Of a stretch of 64,000 bases of DNA, positions 42,698 to 53,979 are shown in pieces (positions within the stretch are counted from its first letter, which is position 1; the number at the start of each line of letters is the position of its first letter). Below the pieces are notes generated by a model. It was not told the DNA's origin. It searched no databases and saw only the letters and a program-made list of their open reading frames with translations. This DNA comes from Labyrinthula sp. Ha (Eukaryota; Sar; Bigyra; Labyrinthulida; Labyrinthulaceae), in contig JAALGZ010000079.1 of the NCBI GenBank assembly GCA_015227615.1, positions 1-64,000 of the forward strand. Direction: 5' to 3'. A program made the translations under genes and the position numbers.

Positions 42698-43961
42698 AAC
42701 CTTGCTCCCATCACGTGAGAAATGTCCTCGTTCCGTCAGAACTTTAACATCCCTAATTCTGGGGGACAACCCTAGTTGCAGCTTTTCCACACCATATTTC
42801 AAATTGCTGGGATATTATTCTTCGGAAGATGAACTACCCAGAAAGAAAGCAAGACCTTTTTAAAAACCTGTGAGATAGAGGCAGATTAGACTTGTTGAGA
42901 AGAGTTTGTTTTTGTCGCTTTATTTGTTTGTTGTTGGTTTGGAATAGTAGCTCGGCTTTGGTGCTGCATATTTCAATAGCTTTTTAGCAATACCTCACAT
43001 GAAAGTTCACCGTGCCATGTCATCAGTTACCAAAACACTTGGGATACAAATTACAAAATACATGTGTTTAGCCATTATTCGTGGTAATAAGAATTAAGTT
43101 TTTTGATAAAAGAGAAGATTTTTGAATGTACTGAACGTTTTTGAAGCTATTTACAGTTTTATTGTTACTGAACTACCTTAAACTAGTTGTCAAACTTCCA
43201 CGTCTACCTATTTCAGTTACACACGACTTGTTTATTTAATCAGTCTGGACAGAAAACCTCAATAGGCTACAATGCTCTTAGACTCGTCACATATATTCGA
43301 AACTTGAGAGGATCCTCTTTATTAAATAGAATATTTGTTTCATTTTGAGGCAGTTGTGTTTCATTTTGGGTTCAAACTAAACAACTTGAATCTTCTTTGA
43401 AGAAATGGTCTTCTGAGATTAAAACCATAGGTAGTAGAGTTTGAGTAGAGGAGGCTTAACTCAAAATTGGTAATATTAATTGCGTGGTACACTATCTTCT
43501 CCGTGTTTCCTTAATACTTTCGCATCATGTAGTTCAGTCAACTTGAAGTGACAATAAAGTCCAACCCCAGAGTCGAACTGGTGATCATACGATTTAATAA
43601 TCTATATTTCTCCTGAAGTGGAAAAGACTTCGTAAACATTTATCTTGCGGAAATTCCTACTTTGTTTAGGATTTCCGATTTATTACACAAAAATATATCA
43701 CGAGAGTATATTTTGTTGTGTATTAATCAACAAATGATATCGTGAATTTCCTTTACATTTATTTAATACATAATAGCAATTGCTAAAGTGTATGATTAAC
43801 AATATTACTATCAATAATATATTAATGGAAGATATTATAATTTTGATTGATAATGGTATGTAATAATATTATAATTGATTTATAGTAATCGTAATCGTAA
43901 TGAAATCCATGTACTAAAATTCAGCTCAAAGAATTCAAAAGAAACAGAAATAGAAAACCAA

Positions 43962-44837
43962 ATGAAAGAAAAGTATAGACTTAAAAAAACATGTGAATCA
44001 TGTGCTAAGTTAAAAATAAAATGTACAGGAAAGAAAGTTGATGGATGTTCTCGTTGTCGTAAACGTGGTGAACAATGTGTTTTCTTACAACGTCGTAAAC
44101 GAGTCGTCACTAAACCTTACAAAACCAAAAAGAAACCCAACCAAACCCAACCTTTACAACAGCAAGATCCTTCACAACTTAATATTATATTATCAACAAA
44201 TCCAGCATGGAATTTTATTCATTCTGTTTACTCTACTTCAACTGGTATTGGTATTCAAAACTCTCTTCACCATATTCTCGATTCTTCTCTCAAAAATTTA
44301 CAATTCTTTCTAAACGGCTCTATTCAGTCTACTCAAGAGAAGGTATCCGTTAAGCAAGAGTTTTGGAATATTTTAGAAGAAGATGAATTTCCAAGAGAAA
44401 GTTTGGAAGACTGTTTATTCATGAGTGGAGCAAGATTAAGTATTAAGTTAAAGAGTTATGGAGAAAGATATGAAGTTGAAGTTATTGGAAACAGAGCGTT
44501 TGAAAAGTTGTTTGGATGGACGTCTGAAGGATTAAAATCTGAAGTAGAAAATACTGGAGATGGATGTTTGCCTTTTGGAGCAGGTGGTATAAAAGGGTTG
44601 ATGGAGAATGAGAATGACGTAATATGTTATCTAGATGCGTTCTGTCGAAAAGCAAGTGTTCTTGAAAGTGGAGATATAGCTGAGTTAAGTAATGTGTCGT
44701 GTATGAATTTAAAAGTGGATCAAGGAAGGAGGATGGAGACATATTTTGTAAGTAGTTTGTGGAAAAGAAGTGTTGAGAAAGAATTTAATGCTGTTGTAGA
44801 AGAAGTTGAGTTTGATTTCAACCCACTTTCTTTTTAG
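43962..44837 (+). CDS. Zn2Cys6 (fungal-type) transcription factor with PAS-like domain
   Basis: 291 aa from the first ATG (43962) to TAG; the frame is open further upstream but without an ATG. Residues 11-39 form a canonical binuclear zinc cluster with spacing CX2CX6CX7CX2CX6C (CESCAKLKIKC, then CSRCRKRGEQC), followed by a basic stretch (LQRRKRVVTKPYKTKKKPN) that fits DNA backbone contact. Residues about 155-285 resemble a PAS-type sensor (VIGNRAFEKLFGWTSEGL). Such Zn2Cys6-PAS proteins are known outside fungi in several protist and algal groups. The ligand and targets are unknown. ATTTATAG just upstream of the frame could be the end of a short 5' intron, which would allow a longer N-terminus. 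It is convergent with EGF-TM copy A, 1.7 kb away. Confidence 0.85.
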   Translation: MKEKYRLKKTCESCAKLKIKCTGKKVDGCSRCRKRGEQCVFLQRRKRVVTKPYKTKKKPNQTQPLQQQDPSQLNIILSTNPAWNFIHSVYSTSTGIGIQNSLHHILDSSLKNLQFFLNGSIQSTQEKVSVKQEFWNILEEDEFPRESLEDCLFMSGARLSIKLKSYGERYEVEVIGNRAFEKLFGWTSEGLKSEVENTGDGCLPFGAGGIKGLMENENDVICYLDAFCRKASVLESGDIAELSNVSCMNLKVDQGRRMETYFVSSLWKRSVEKEFNAVVEEVEFDFNPLSF

Positions 44838-46516
44838 AAAAAAGTTTTTCTTTTTTTAAATTATTTATATATCAGTTTTTGAATAAGTTTTGATATTTGT
44901 ATTATGGTATAAATTTTGTCTTAATAGTTAGTAAATAACTTGTTCCATGGAAATATTCTATTAAACAGAGTTTTACACTAAATAAAACTACTTCAGAGTT
45001 GAATTTAGTTTTCTTTCAAAGTGTTTGTGAAATAAATCTGTCTTTTCATTAGACCTCAAACTCTGGTTTATCTCTTTGTGCTGTTATATATAGTTTTTTC
45101 TTATTCAATTTATTTTTGTATAAAAATAGAATATCGGTTAATTATATAAAAAGAAAATATCTTTACTATTAAAGGTTCAGAACATAAAATTCTCTTGTAT
45201 TTTTATATTCCGCTAATCTTTATGTTCCTAGTAGAACTTTTTAATAATTTTCCCAATAAAGTTTTTCTATAGATTTTATTAAGGGTTTGAGAAATAATGA
45301 TTGATAACAATTTATCTTTAACATGATAACATATTTATGGAGTAAATTTAGTTTATTATTGAAATCTAAAAACTTAATAAGTATTTACGTTGCTTTCTTA
45401 CAACTAATGAAAATTTTTGTAATATTATTTTCAAAACATATTTGCTAAAGCTAATGCTTCGAAATCAACTATTCTTAAACAATTCTAAAGCTTTTAATTT
45501 ATTTCTATTGCTTCTGCAATACTTATTTACTATATAATTTTATGCTACTCAGAAATACATAATAGGTCCAACTATTTAAGTCACACAAAATGTTTTTGTG
45601 AAACGAGAATTATTTTATGTTCTTCTAATTCGACATTTAAATGATGAAAGAAAATATGTTTTGACTTTTTTTTTTGGAAAAACAAATTTAATTTAATGTT
45701 GAATGAATGAAAGATGCTCAACTAGAATTTTTACTTTTTTTAAGAATCTATTTACTCTTGGTTTGATATTTTCTTAGAAACAGATTATATAGTTGGAATA
45801 TAAATGTTGGATAATAAAGAATATCCTTTTTCGAAAGATTTAGTTCATAAAATAAAAGTTTTTATGAAAAAAAGTATTGAATTGGAAAAGAAAATAATGA
45901 ACAAGGGGAAGATTATTAATTCTACAGATTCCAAGAAAGGAGTTAAATGTTTGTCACCTTTGATTACTATTAAATGGTTTTGTTTAAGCTAACATAGAAT
46001 ATATTATCGACTACTTCAATTTTTTCTCTATATGGTTGGAAGGAACTTTTTATTAGGATAAGAACAACAATAGATTTATTTTTTCTGCATTCAATCCCTT
46101 CAATTTTCGTTTCTTAAACAAGAAAACATATGATATTAACAATATTCCCTTCCAACTTTTTTACTTGTAAATGCAAACTAATTAACTTTAAACAGTAACC
46201 TTAATTTAAGTGTATGGGTAATGATATCAAATTTTAGCAGCTATTATTTAACTTTTATATCGATATTTATGATTATATCTTAAGAAATGAAAAATTTCGT
46301 TTCTTTCATTCACAAACTAAAAGCTGAATCATATCTTGGTAGAAGTTTGAAAACGATGAATTCAAAGAGAATAATCAATTCAAACCTTTCAATGGAAAGA
46401 AATATGAAAACACCTTTATTTTGAAATATTTTCTGTACTCTTTCAGTTAACTAAGAAACTTATTTTTAAGGTTTTATATTATTAGTTATAAAATATTATA
46501 TTCTGATTAAATAATA
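44838..46516. other. Intergenic, 1.7 kb
   Basis: Very AT-rich. A 62-codon frame at 45804-45992 (plus) is Lys-rich and unlike anything I know; I do not call it a gene. Otherwise nothing is seen. Confidence 0.5.
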
Positions 46517-47626
46517 TTACTTTATTATAATACAAAGTATTGGAAATATAATACCTATAAATAAAACAAGAAGAAAAAAGGTACCGAGTTGAAAATGTCC
46601 AAGATATGCATTTAAATATTCAGCTCCAGGTATCAAAGTAACACAAAAAAAAGTAATTATTCCACCTAAAGACCAACTAGTAAGAGAATATCTGGATCGT
46701 GAAGTTTGTTGAATAAAATTATAAATATTACTTGAACGTGAATCTGTTGTATTATGTCCAATATAGTTTTCTCTTGTTTGTAGATAATGACTTGTTCCTT
46801 GAGCAAGTATAGTTAAATCTCTCAATAGTGCACCAAGAATAATTCTAGATACAAAAAGAAAACAAAAAGTTAAAATAATTGTTCCAATGTTCTGTGCCAG
46901 TTGTATATTTTTTAACATTTTCATAGATTGAAAGGAAAAATTATCTCTTGTTTCATTTATAGATAAATATATTGGTGATATAAAGTAAGAACAAGAAAAA
47001 CTAAATATAAAAAGAACAAAAGGTATAGAACCTTGAGCTTTTAAAAGTTTTTCAATATCCACTCCATAAACTTTTACTTTTAATGAATACATCATTCTTG
47101 CCTTTATTAAATGATAGTTTGAATATTTATACATATAATAATGAAAAAGACTACCCATAAAAACTATAAAAAACGTTAATAATAAAGAAGAAGGAAGATA
47201 ATAAGGATAAACAACTTTTTCACCCAAAAATACTTTCATAGCTGCATAAATTAAACCAGTTAAAAGTGCTCCTATTTTCAATACTAATAATATTTTATTT
47301 CTTGTTGGAAAATATATTAAAAACAAAATACTGAAAGCATTTACAAAAAGAGATAATAAAAATATTGTTTGAAGTAAATATATATTTCCTACACAAGGTG
47401 CTGATTTGAATAAAATAGGTTTAAATTCTTCAAAAGATGTGTGATTTTCGTTCCCAAAGTTGTCTATGAATAATTTTTCTGCTCCATCTCCACTAGCTAT
47501 ACCAGGAGCAAAATCTAATAGACGAAACCATCCAGGTTCACAAATACATTCTCCTTGTTGACAAAATCCATGAGTGCCACAAAGTTTATTTTCAGGTTTA
47601 TCTTCTCCTATTATAGTTAAACACAT
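46517..47626 (-). CDS. EGF-like multi-TM protein, copy A
   Basis: An unfamiliar family with three copies in this window. From ATG 47626: an EGF-like head (CGTHGFCQQGECICEPGW; Cys 16, 22, 27, 29), a conserved 45-residue extracellular-looking stretch (GAEKLFIDNFGNENHTSFEE then FKP...APC), and six clear TM segments plus a hydrophobic C-terminal one. Between TM3 and TM4 is a strongly conserved loop (HLIKARMMYSLKVKVYGVDI). No signal peptide is seen, so the topology or the start may need revision. Two readings exist: one frame of 369 aa, or removal of a 30-nt GT..AG insert (46555-46584) giving 359 aa ending FQLGGIIFPILCIIIK. The second matches copies B and C exactly. Topology recalls a small receptor, but I assign no function. 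Confidence 0.78.
   Translation of the reverse strand: MCLTIIGEDKPENKLCGTHGFCQQGECICEPGWFRLLDFAPGIASGDGAEKLFIDNFGNENHTSFEEFKPILFKSAPCVGNIYLLQTIFLLSLFVNAFSILFLIYFPTRNKILLVLKIGALLTGLIYAAMKVFLGEKVVYPYYLPSSLLLTFFIVFMGSLFHYYMYKYSNYHLIKARMMYSLKVKVYGVDIEKLLKAQGSIPFVLFIFSFSCSYFISPIYLSINETRDNFSFQSMKMLKNIQLAQNIGTIILTFCFLFVSRIILGALLRDLTILAQGTSHYLQTRENYIGHNTTDSRSSNIYNFIQQTSRSRYSLTSWSLGGIITFFCVTLIPGAEYLNAYLGHFQLGTFFLLVLFIGIIFPILCIIIK
46555..46584 (-). other. Putative 30-nt intron, EGF-TM copy A
   Basis: On the minus strand CAACTCG | GTACC...TTTATAG | GTATTA. Phase 1, 38 nt of coding sequence after it including the stop. It is a multiple of three without a stop, so the unspliced frame is open too; support comes from copies B and C, which have GT..AG inserts of other lengths at the same point. 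Confidence 0.6.
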
Positions 47627-50564
47627 TTATTTATTAAATAAGCTGTTATATAGTTGGTTTTCTTGTGTTTAAAAGTTTGACCAGTTTTCAGTTAGTTTTA
47701 CAATACGTTTGAAAAGAATATGTTATAAAAAGGAAAAATTATTCTCAGAAGTTACCACATTATATTTGTTAAATGTTTGAGATTAACTTATTGGTTTGAA
47801 TAAAATTTTATCCCACTGGTATTTTCTTGTATTTAGAGTTATTATAATATAATTAGTTTATCAATACTAATTTAATGGTATATAATTATTATTATTATAA
47901 ATAATAGAACAAATTATGTATAATTATCAAGAAATTTTTTTTAGTAGTATAATAATATATTGATATATAATTATTATATTTATTGGTCTGGTAATGTATT
48001 GAATGACATTTATTTATTATATCAGAAGATATTGTCAATATTCAACAGTTTAATAAAAAAATATATATAAAGAGTTTTTTTAAACAAATGACAAATATAT
48101 AGAGAATGATATATATTAAAAAGTATTGTTGACAAATTGTTTTCTCAAAATTTTCTCCTACTTTGGTTTTTTAAATTAAATTTTTACTGATAACATTTTT
48201 TTATGGATGAGTTTCAGATTATTCAGTGAACTGAATCACTCCTTATCACACTTTGAAGATTTTTGGGAACTATTCCCATAATACTCTATTTTGACATAAC
48301 TTTTCTTCCCAACAACATATGGAATACTTTTAAGAAGAGCTCTCCCTCTATTTCACGGGAATACTTTTCCGTAATATTCTTTGTTGTGAAGTTCTTTTTA
48401 TGTTGTTAAACATAGTTACTTTCAAGATTTTAGTTGAAGGGAGTTAGTTAGTTTGGATGTCATTGTTTTTCTCACACATACTTCTAGGACATGGATTCTG
48501 TATTGTTGTTAGCACAATGAATGTTAGTAGAACCAACATAATTAAGAGCATTGGATCATATAGTTATTACTTCAAAAGACTAGACTTCCTGCTTAGAGTA
48601 GGAGCAACAAAGCAACACCCTTCTAAAACTACTAAAAAATCTCCTTTACACCTTTTGAAGACCTTTCGAGTATTGTTAAGATTATTCTAGAGCAGTTAGG
48701 TTTTTACAGTGTATTCTCAATCGCAACTTTTGAATTCAAAGATAATGAACGCCTCAGGCATGCAGTGACAAGAACATCTACTTACGTGGCTTCCTTAGAA
48801 TAATTTGTAAAGACAAATTATTCAACTGATATTTGCAATTGAATAACTTATTTGGTACTTTTCTAGTTTTGCCATAGAATAGTTTGCAATTTCCCAGAAT
48901 CTATCTTTGTTGGTAGAGCAAAATTTATACATAGGGTTGATGTTTTCCTGTTTCTTATCTCATTTAAGTATTAGTATAATTCGGAAGAGCGAACTTTTCT
49001 CAATGCCGTTCAGGTTGAAACTTCTTCTTTAAGAGTTAAAACTTCTATTAAGACAAATTTCGAGTTCATAGTATTTTCAAAACCGGTTTTAATCTCGAGT
49101 TGTAACTAGATGGATTATATGTCCAGCATGTTAATTCTAATACCATTATATAGCATCTTCTTAGGCACAATTATTGGCTACATTCTTTGAACGGTAACCA
49201 ATGTATCTGACTCATTGTGCAGTTTTAAAGCCTAAATAGATTTTTTCATACTTTGGTATAATCCTTTCGAGTTTCCACATTTAATGTTCTTCAAACTTTG
49301 GGCAATTTTTTTCAATAGCTCTATTTCATGCTCTCAAAGCACTTGCCTTCCAAAAAATATTTCCCTCAACTCTTGAGAGTATTCACCACTACAATTGATG
49401 ATAATCCTGATTTTGACATCCCAATCCCAGGGGTATTCCTCGATGACTGTAAATAACCTGTATAGTGTACAACATAAATTTCTCGAGTAGCAAGTTTAAG
49501 AAAGGCCTTCATGGCCAACTTCTTGAACTTCTGAAGCTATTTCAGAAAAATATTGCTTAGTTACATTAACTTTTTTAATTTCTAAATTCAAAATAACATT
49601 GACGGAGATTTACTCAGTTTCTAACTGATCCTCATCAGCATTGACATCCTACCGTATATCTAGTTACAATATACATATATTCAGCTGGAATTAATTCTAT
49701 TTCAAGAGCATTAACTGTCTCAACCCATATAGCATTTATCTTTAGTTTCTATTGAAGATTATTTTTCTCTGAAAATTTGTTGGCCTTTTCATTTCTATAG
49801 CTACATGTAACCAAAACAAATCTTAACATACTTTTACCAGGTTTAGGTAAAGCAGTAGACTTGCCGTTTCTTTCTTTGATTAATCTAATCCTTTTCCTAA
49901 ACTCAAAACCCAAATAAGCATAGTACCAGAATCCAAGACACAATCCACACTCAATAGATACTTTCCATTTATTTTTAAAGCATTTATTGTTATCATTATC
50001 TGGGAAGGTTACATCAATAACTTTAATGGAATGTTATTTCCTTGAATTGGAATATATATTTTATTAAACTTAACCTTCGTTTTCTTTTTCACTCTTGCAC
50101 ATAAATTCAGAAAAATTTGAGAAAATTCAATAATATTGCGTAGTGATAAATGTTCAGAAGGTTTAGTTATAAACTAAATACAAAAAACTCTGCCACAATA
50201 TACTTAGTCATAATAGCAAGATAGGCTAATGTTACATTCGTAGTTGCTAAACTTGACTCTGAAATGTCGTAATTTCATAATTGTTTGAAGTTTTCTATGA
50301 AAAATTTATGCAGAATCTTCTACACATAACTTATTATTATAAAAAAAACACATTTGTATCTTAATTCCTGCATGTGCCATACGTTGGACTTGTATTTTTA
50401 ATAAGAAAAACTTCGATGGAGTATTAAAGCTTGATTAAATTCTAATAATTAAAATTCTATGAAAATTTATGTACCGTCAGAACCTGGAAGAGGGTAGTTA
50501 TAACCTATCTCGGTGCATCGGCAAGTATTGTTATGGTGATATTACTAAAGTAGTCTTATTGTAA

Positions 50565-50840
50565 TCTGATCGATGGATAAACACCGTCATGGCTATGAGA
50601 AAAAGAGGCATGAACTATGGCCAACAAGTATCTGTCAAGAATAAGACAAAATAAGAAAAAGGAGAGCCTAACGACAAAGGCTGGAAGAGAACACGATCAA
50701 GAGGAAAGTGCACGAGGCAGTCTAACTTGCGAAGAGACTATGGGATATTTTTATGTGTTAGAATACTTGGCTCGACTCATTAAATAAGACTTATAGCCAT
50801 TCTCTGTTTTTCTGATAAATGCTCTGATCGATGAATAAAC
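50565..50840. repeat. Pair of imperfect direct repeats
   Basis: TCTGATCGATGGATAAAC (50565-50582) and TCTGATCGATGAATAAAC (50823-50840) differ at one position and lie 258 nt apart in non-coding DNA. The meaning is unclear; they may belong to an old degraded repeat. Confidence 0.5.
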
Positions 50841-51030
50841 CTCCAAATAACTTTCTGTTAATAAACGTTCAAATCTTCAATTCAAATTTGCTGATAAACT
50901 AAACCAACTTGATTGATTTATTTGCGTCATCTAAATTAGATAATGCTACTTGAAACCTCTAAAATAAATCTCGATGCTAACAATATCTGTGTTATACTTG
51001 TGTTAAAGCAAGCAATTTGGTATTGATGAA

Positions 51031-51044
51031 AAGGGCATGCCCTT
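51031..51044. repeat. 14-bp perfect palindrome
   Basis: AAGGGCATGCCCTT, perfect and without a spacer, in gene-poor DNA. Such a site could bind a symmetric dimer; no gene start is nearby. Confidence 0.6.
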
Positions 51045-52905
51045 CCATCTGTCTCGCTAAGTAAACATGAAATTATTTTTATCTTATGATATAAATGCTC
51101 ATGGTAGAAACTTAATGACTACTCGCTTGAACTGGTTTACAAACGAAGATTTAACGCATAGATATGAACTGCTTTGTGTTTGTTCAAGCTGTTTGACATA
51201 GACTAACAACATCATTACCCTTTTACAAATTAGGGGTTATATTTCTTCGTAATAACATCATAAATCGATAGGTTATATTTGTTTAGATCCAATAGTATAT
51301 TAGTATATTATGACTATTATACAGTAATGTATACAAAAAGACATATACTGTAGCATACCAACATTTGTAACTGCACATCCAGAAGAAACGATGTCATAAT
51401 GGATTCTTATCGTATAGATTTAATCGGTTTTTACCGGTTAACCATTTTATAAGAACCCAATTTTGTTACTCGTCCTGTCAAAACCCTAATTGATCCAATT
51501 AGATTATGGAATTCAACCAAGATCCAATGGAAAAGGTATAATTTTGCTCAAACTCGATCGATATTTGTTTTACTAGTTGACTATGAATTGGAACCGAAAT
51601 ATACATTGTATATTTGATTCCAATCTGTCACCACAGTGATCTGCCTAACTATCTGAATGAATCGGATTTAGGACGAAAGAGTACATCTATAAAATTTTGG
51701 CGGATGATACATGATTATCATGACACTACTTCAGGAAGTTGTGTTGGGATAGTTTCAGTCATACGTGCCAAAATTCAGATCCAAGTTCCACTATGAATCC
51801 TTGTACACATCTCGGTTCGCTCTTTTTCTGACTTGGATGCCAAAGCGATCTCGTTGGTTAAACAAGATTTACATGGAACTCGATTGCATATCGCTAGTGG
51901 GGAGGAAGGGATTGCAATGTTGAATAATTACAAAACTGCACGGTAAAAACCTACAAAATCTTGAATTAAAATGAACTATTATAAGATTTTCTGTTAGCTA
52001 TTTGCTGTAAAGAATAAAATTCAAGGCACAGTTTCTAAATTTATATTTTTGCACGTCTTATTTCTAAATTACCACATCATCATTCCAAATATAATTAATC
52101 AACCAAGATTCAAAAGGAATACAAACTACTTATTCCAACACAACTCGCAAGGCTATTAAAGTTAAAATTTAAAATAAAAACATTATTTTGTAAAATAATA
52201 ACTTATCATGCCTGTTTATCAATATTTTTGTCGAGGTCATGAACTTTGAAGAAATATTTATTTGACATCCTCTTAAACATTTTCCTAAGTAGGACAAAAT
52301 ATTTTTTCGTATTGCTTTTTCTTTAATGGAGGTATTTTCTATGTATTATTACTTTAAATAAATTTTATCTTCCTATTTTTAATATTGATGACTTTACCCG
52401 TTTTCTGTGAATTTTCAAGTAGATGACAGTCTTGTTTTAACAGAATATTCAACACAAGAATAATTGGAACTGATATATTGTTAAAACCCTTCAAGAATAA
52501 TATTGAGAACAGAAAATAAAAGAGATGAAACATTAGATTTTGCTCTTGTTTTCCTAACACAATAATATTGATAAATCATTCTGATCTGAAGAGAACTGTT
52601 TGAAAATAAGTATTAGTTCACTATTAGTACTAACATTTGGAATATTTAGTTTTATCACTATGAAAAAGTGGTTTATCTTGTTCTTTTCTAGTTTAAATAT
52701 AAGCTCCTCTATAGGTCAGTATAGTCGAAAATGAGCTGTTGATAAGAGAATTAAATTCTTAAACGTCTTATATAATACTTTTTCTATTATTATCAAATAT
52801 ATCTTCTTTTTATGTTTGCACTTCTCCAATTATTTTATGACTGCTTTATGATATTTAGTATCTTATTCTAACTAAATAAAATACAAAACATAGGAAATAC
52901 AACAC

Positions 52906-52925
52906 CTAAATAAAAAAATGAATAC
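52906..52925 (-). other. Putative 20-nt intron relic, EGF-TM copy B
   Basis: Minus strand CAATTTG | GTATTC...TATTTAG | GTGTTG, at the same codon and phase as in copies A and C. With removal the last 12 residues align with both; without it the frame runs into a stop at once. Confidence 0.5.
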
Positions 52926-53247
52926 CAAATTGAAATGGTTAAAAATATGTAGGTAAGTATTCAGTACCAGGAGGGAAAACAACTAATATTAAGTAAATAA
53001 AACCAGTACGAACCCAATATGAAAGAGCAGTTCTTGCTAAACTTGTTTGGTGAATAAGTTTTCTTAAGATCTGTTTCTCGTGAATCACCGCTTCCACCAG
53101 CAAATCCAACATCTTTTTCTTCAATGTAATGACTTCTTGATTCTGAAAGTAACCTTAAATCCTTTAAAAGTACACCAGCAACAATATTACAAACTGTAAA
53201 AAAGTAGAAAGTAACTAAAAAGGAATTAATATTTTGTATTGCTTGAC

Positions 53248-53266
53248 ATATATATATATATATATA
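53248..53266. repeat. (AT)n microsatellite inside pseudogene copy B
   Basis: About nine AT units. It lies within former coding sequence, where A and C have ordinary codons. Confidence 0.9.
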
Positions 53267-53979
53267 AGCTTTTTATTGTTTGAACAGAAAAATTATTTCT
53301 TGTTTTGTTTATTGATAAATAAATTGGCGGACTAACAAAAGAGAAAGAAAATATAAGAACAGTAACTGCAAAAGAATATGATATATGATATTTGAATAAA
53401 TTTTCAACATTTACACCATGAAATCTTACTTTTAATGAATACATCAATCTTGCTTTTTCTAAATGATATTTTGAATATTTGTGAAAATAGAAATAAATCA
53501 CAATATTCACATTAGCTATAAGAACAGAGAATAATAAAGAACTAGATAAAAAATATGGATATGCAGCTTTTCCATCAAGTATATCTTTTATTAAGAAATA
53601 TGTTAATCCAATCATTAATGTTCGAATTTTAAGCAATTTAACTTTTTTCTCCTTTTCTAGAATAAAATATTAAATATATAAGACAAAAGAAAATTACTAT
53701 TAAACCAACAGTTGAAATTGTTTTTATTATAAACTTATTTCCTGTACATGGAGCAGCTTCAAAAATAATTCTTTCAAACTCTTCAAAAGAAGTTCTATTT
53801 CCATTTCCAAAGTTTTCGATAAAAAGTTTTTGAGCTCTTTCACCAAATCCTACTCTCGGGGTAAAATCTAATAGTCCAGTCCACCCAGAGGCACAAATAA
53901 ATTCTCCTTCTATACAACTTCCATGAACCCCACGTAACTTATTTTTCGGTCCATCTTCTCCTGTTATAGTCAAACAAAT

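Larger units (their letters stand above)
40909..43961. other. Gene-poor region, 3.1 kb, with one SINE
   Basis: No gene that I can support. It holds the younger SINE copy (42552-42685) and, near 43.56-43.63 kb, a short stretch whose minus strand reads CCAGTTCGACTCTGG like a tRNA T-arm but does not fold into a full tRNA. The last 120 nt before the Zn2Cys6 gene are extremely AT-rich with several TAATATTAT-like words. Confidence 0.6.
47627..52867. other. Gene-poor region, 5.2 kb
   Basis: The first 450 nt (promoter side of copy A) are extremely AT-rich. No gene is supported. Items noted: a perfect 14-bp palindrome at 51031-51044, a short direct repeat at 50565-50582 and 50823-50840, and a somewhat less AT-rich patch at 50.5-51.95 kb that might be the remains of an old repeat element but shows no recognisable domain. 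Confidence 0.55.
52868..53979 (-). pseudogene. EGF-like multi-TM protein, copy B, decayed
   Basis: A member of the same family as 46517-47626 and 58543-59647, recognisable over its whole length but not translatable. The start codon position (53977-53979) is ATT instead of ATG. Two EGF cysteines conserved in A and C are lost: the head reads KLRGVHGSCIEGEFICASGW, with Arg and Phe where A and C have Cys. The frame shifts near 53637 and again at an (AT)n microsatellite at 53248-53266 inside what was the loop after TM4; a further change lies in the TM5-TM6 region. The end still shows the 20-nt GT..AG insert (52906-52925) followed by 38 nt encoding GVVFPMFCILFS and a stop, in frame with FQFG. It is thus a duplicate that lost function while its outline survived. 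Confidence 0.85.

Noticed and set aside
43555-43630. Possible tRNA gene on the minus strand (CCAGTTCGACTCTGG)
   Set aside because: A T-arm-like stem is visible, but the acceptor stem has mismatches and no proper D-arm or anticodon arm forms.
45804-45992. 62-codon Lys-rich frame
   Set aside because: Low complexity, no family resemblance, and its length is expected by chance in AT-rich DNA.
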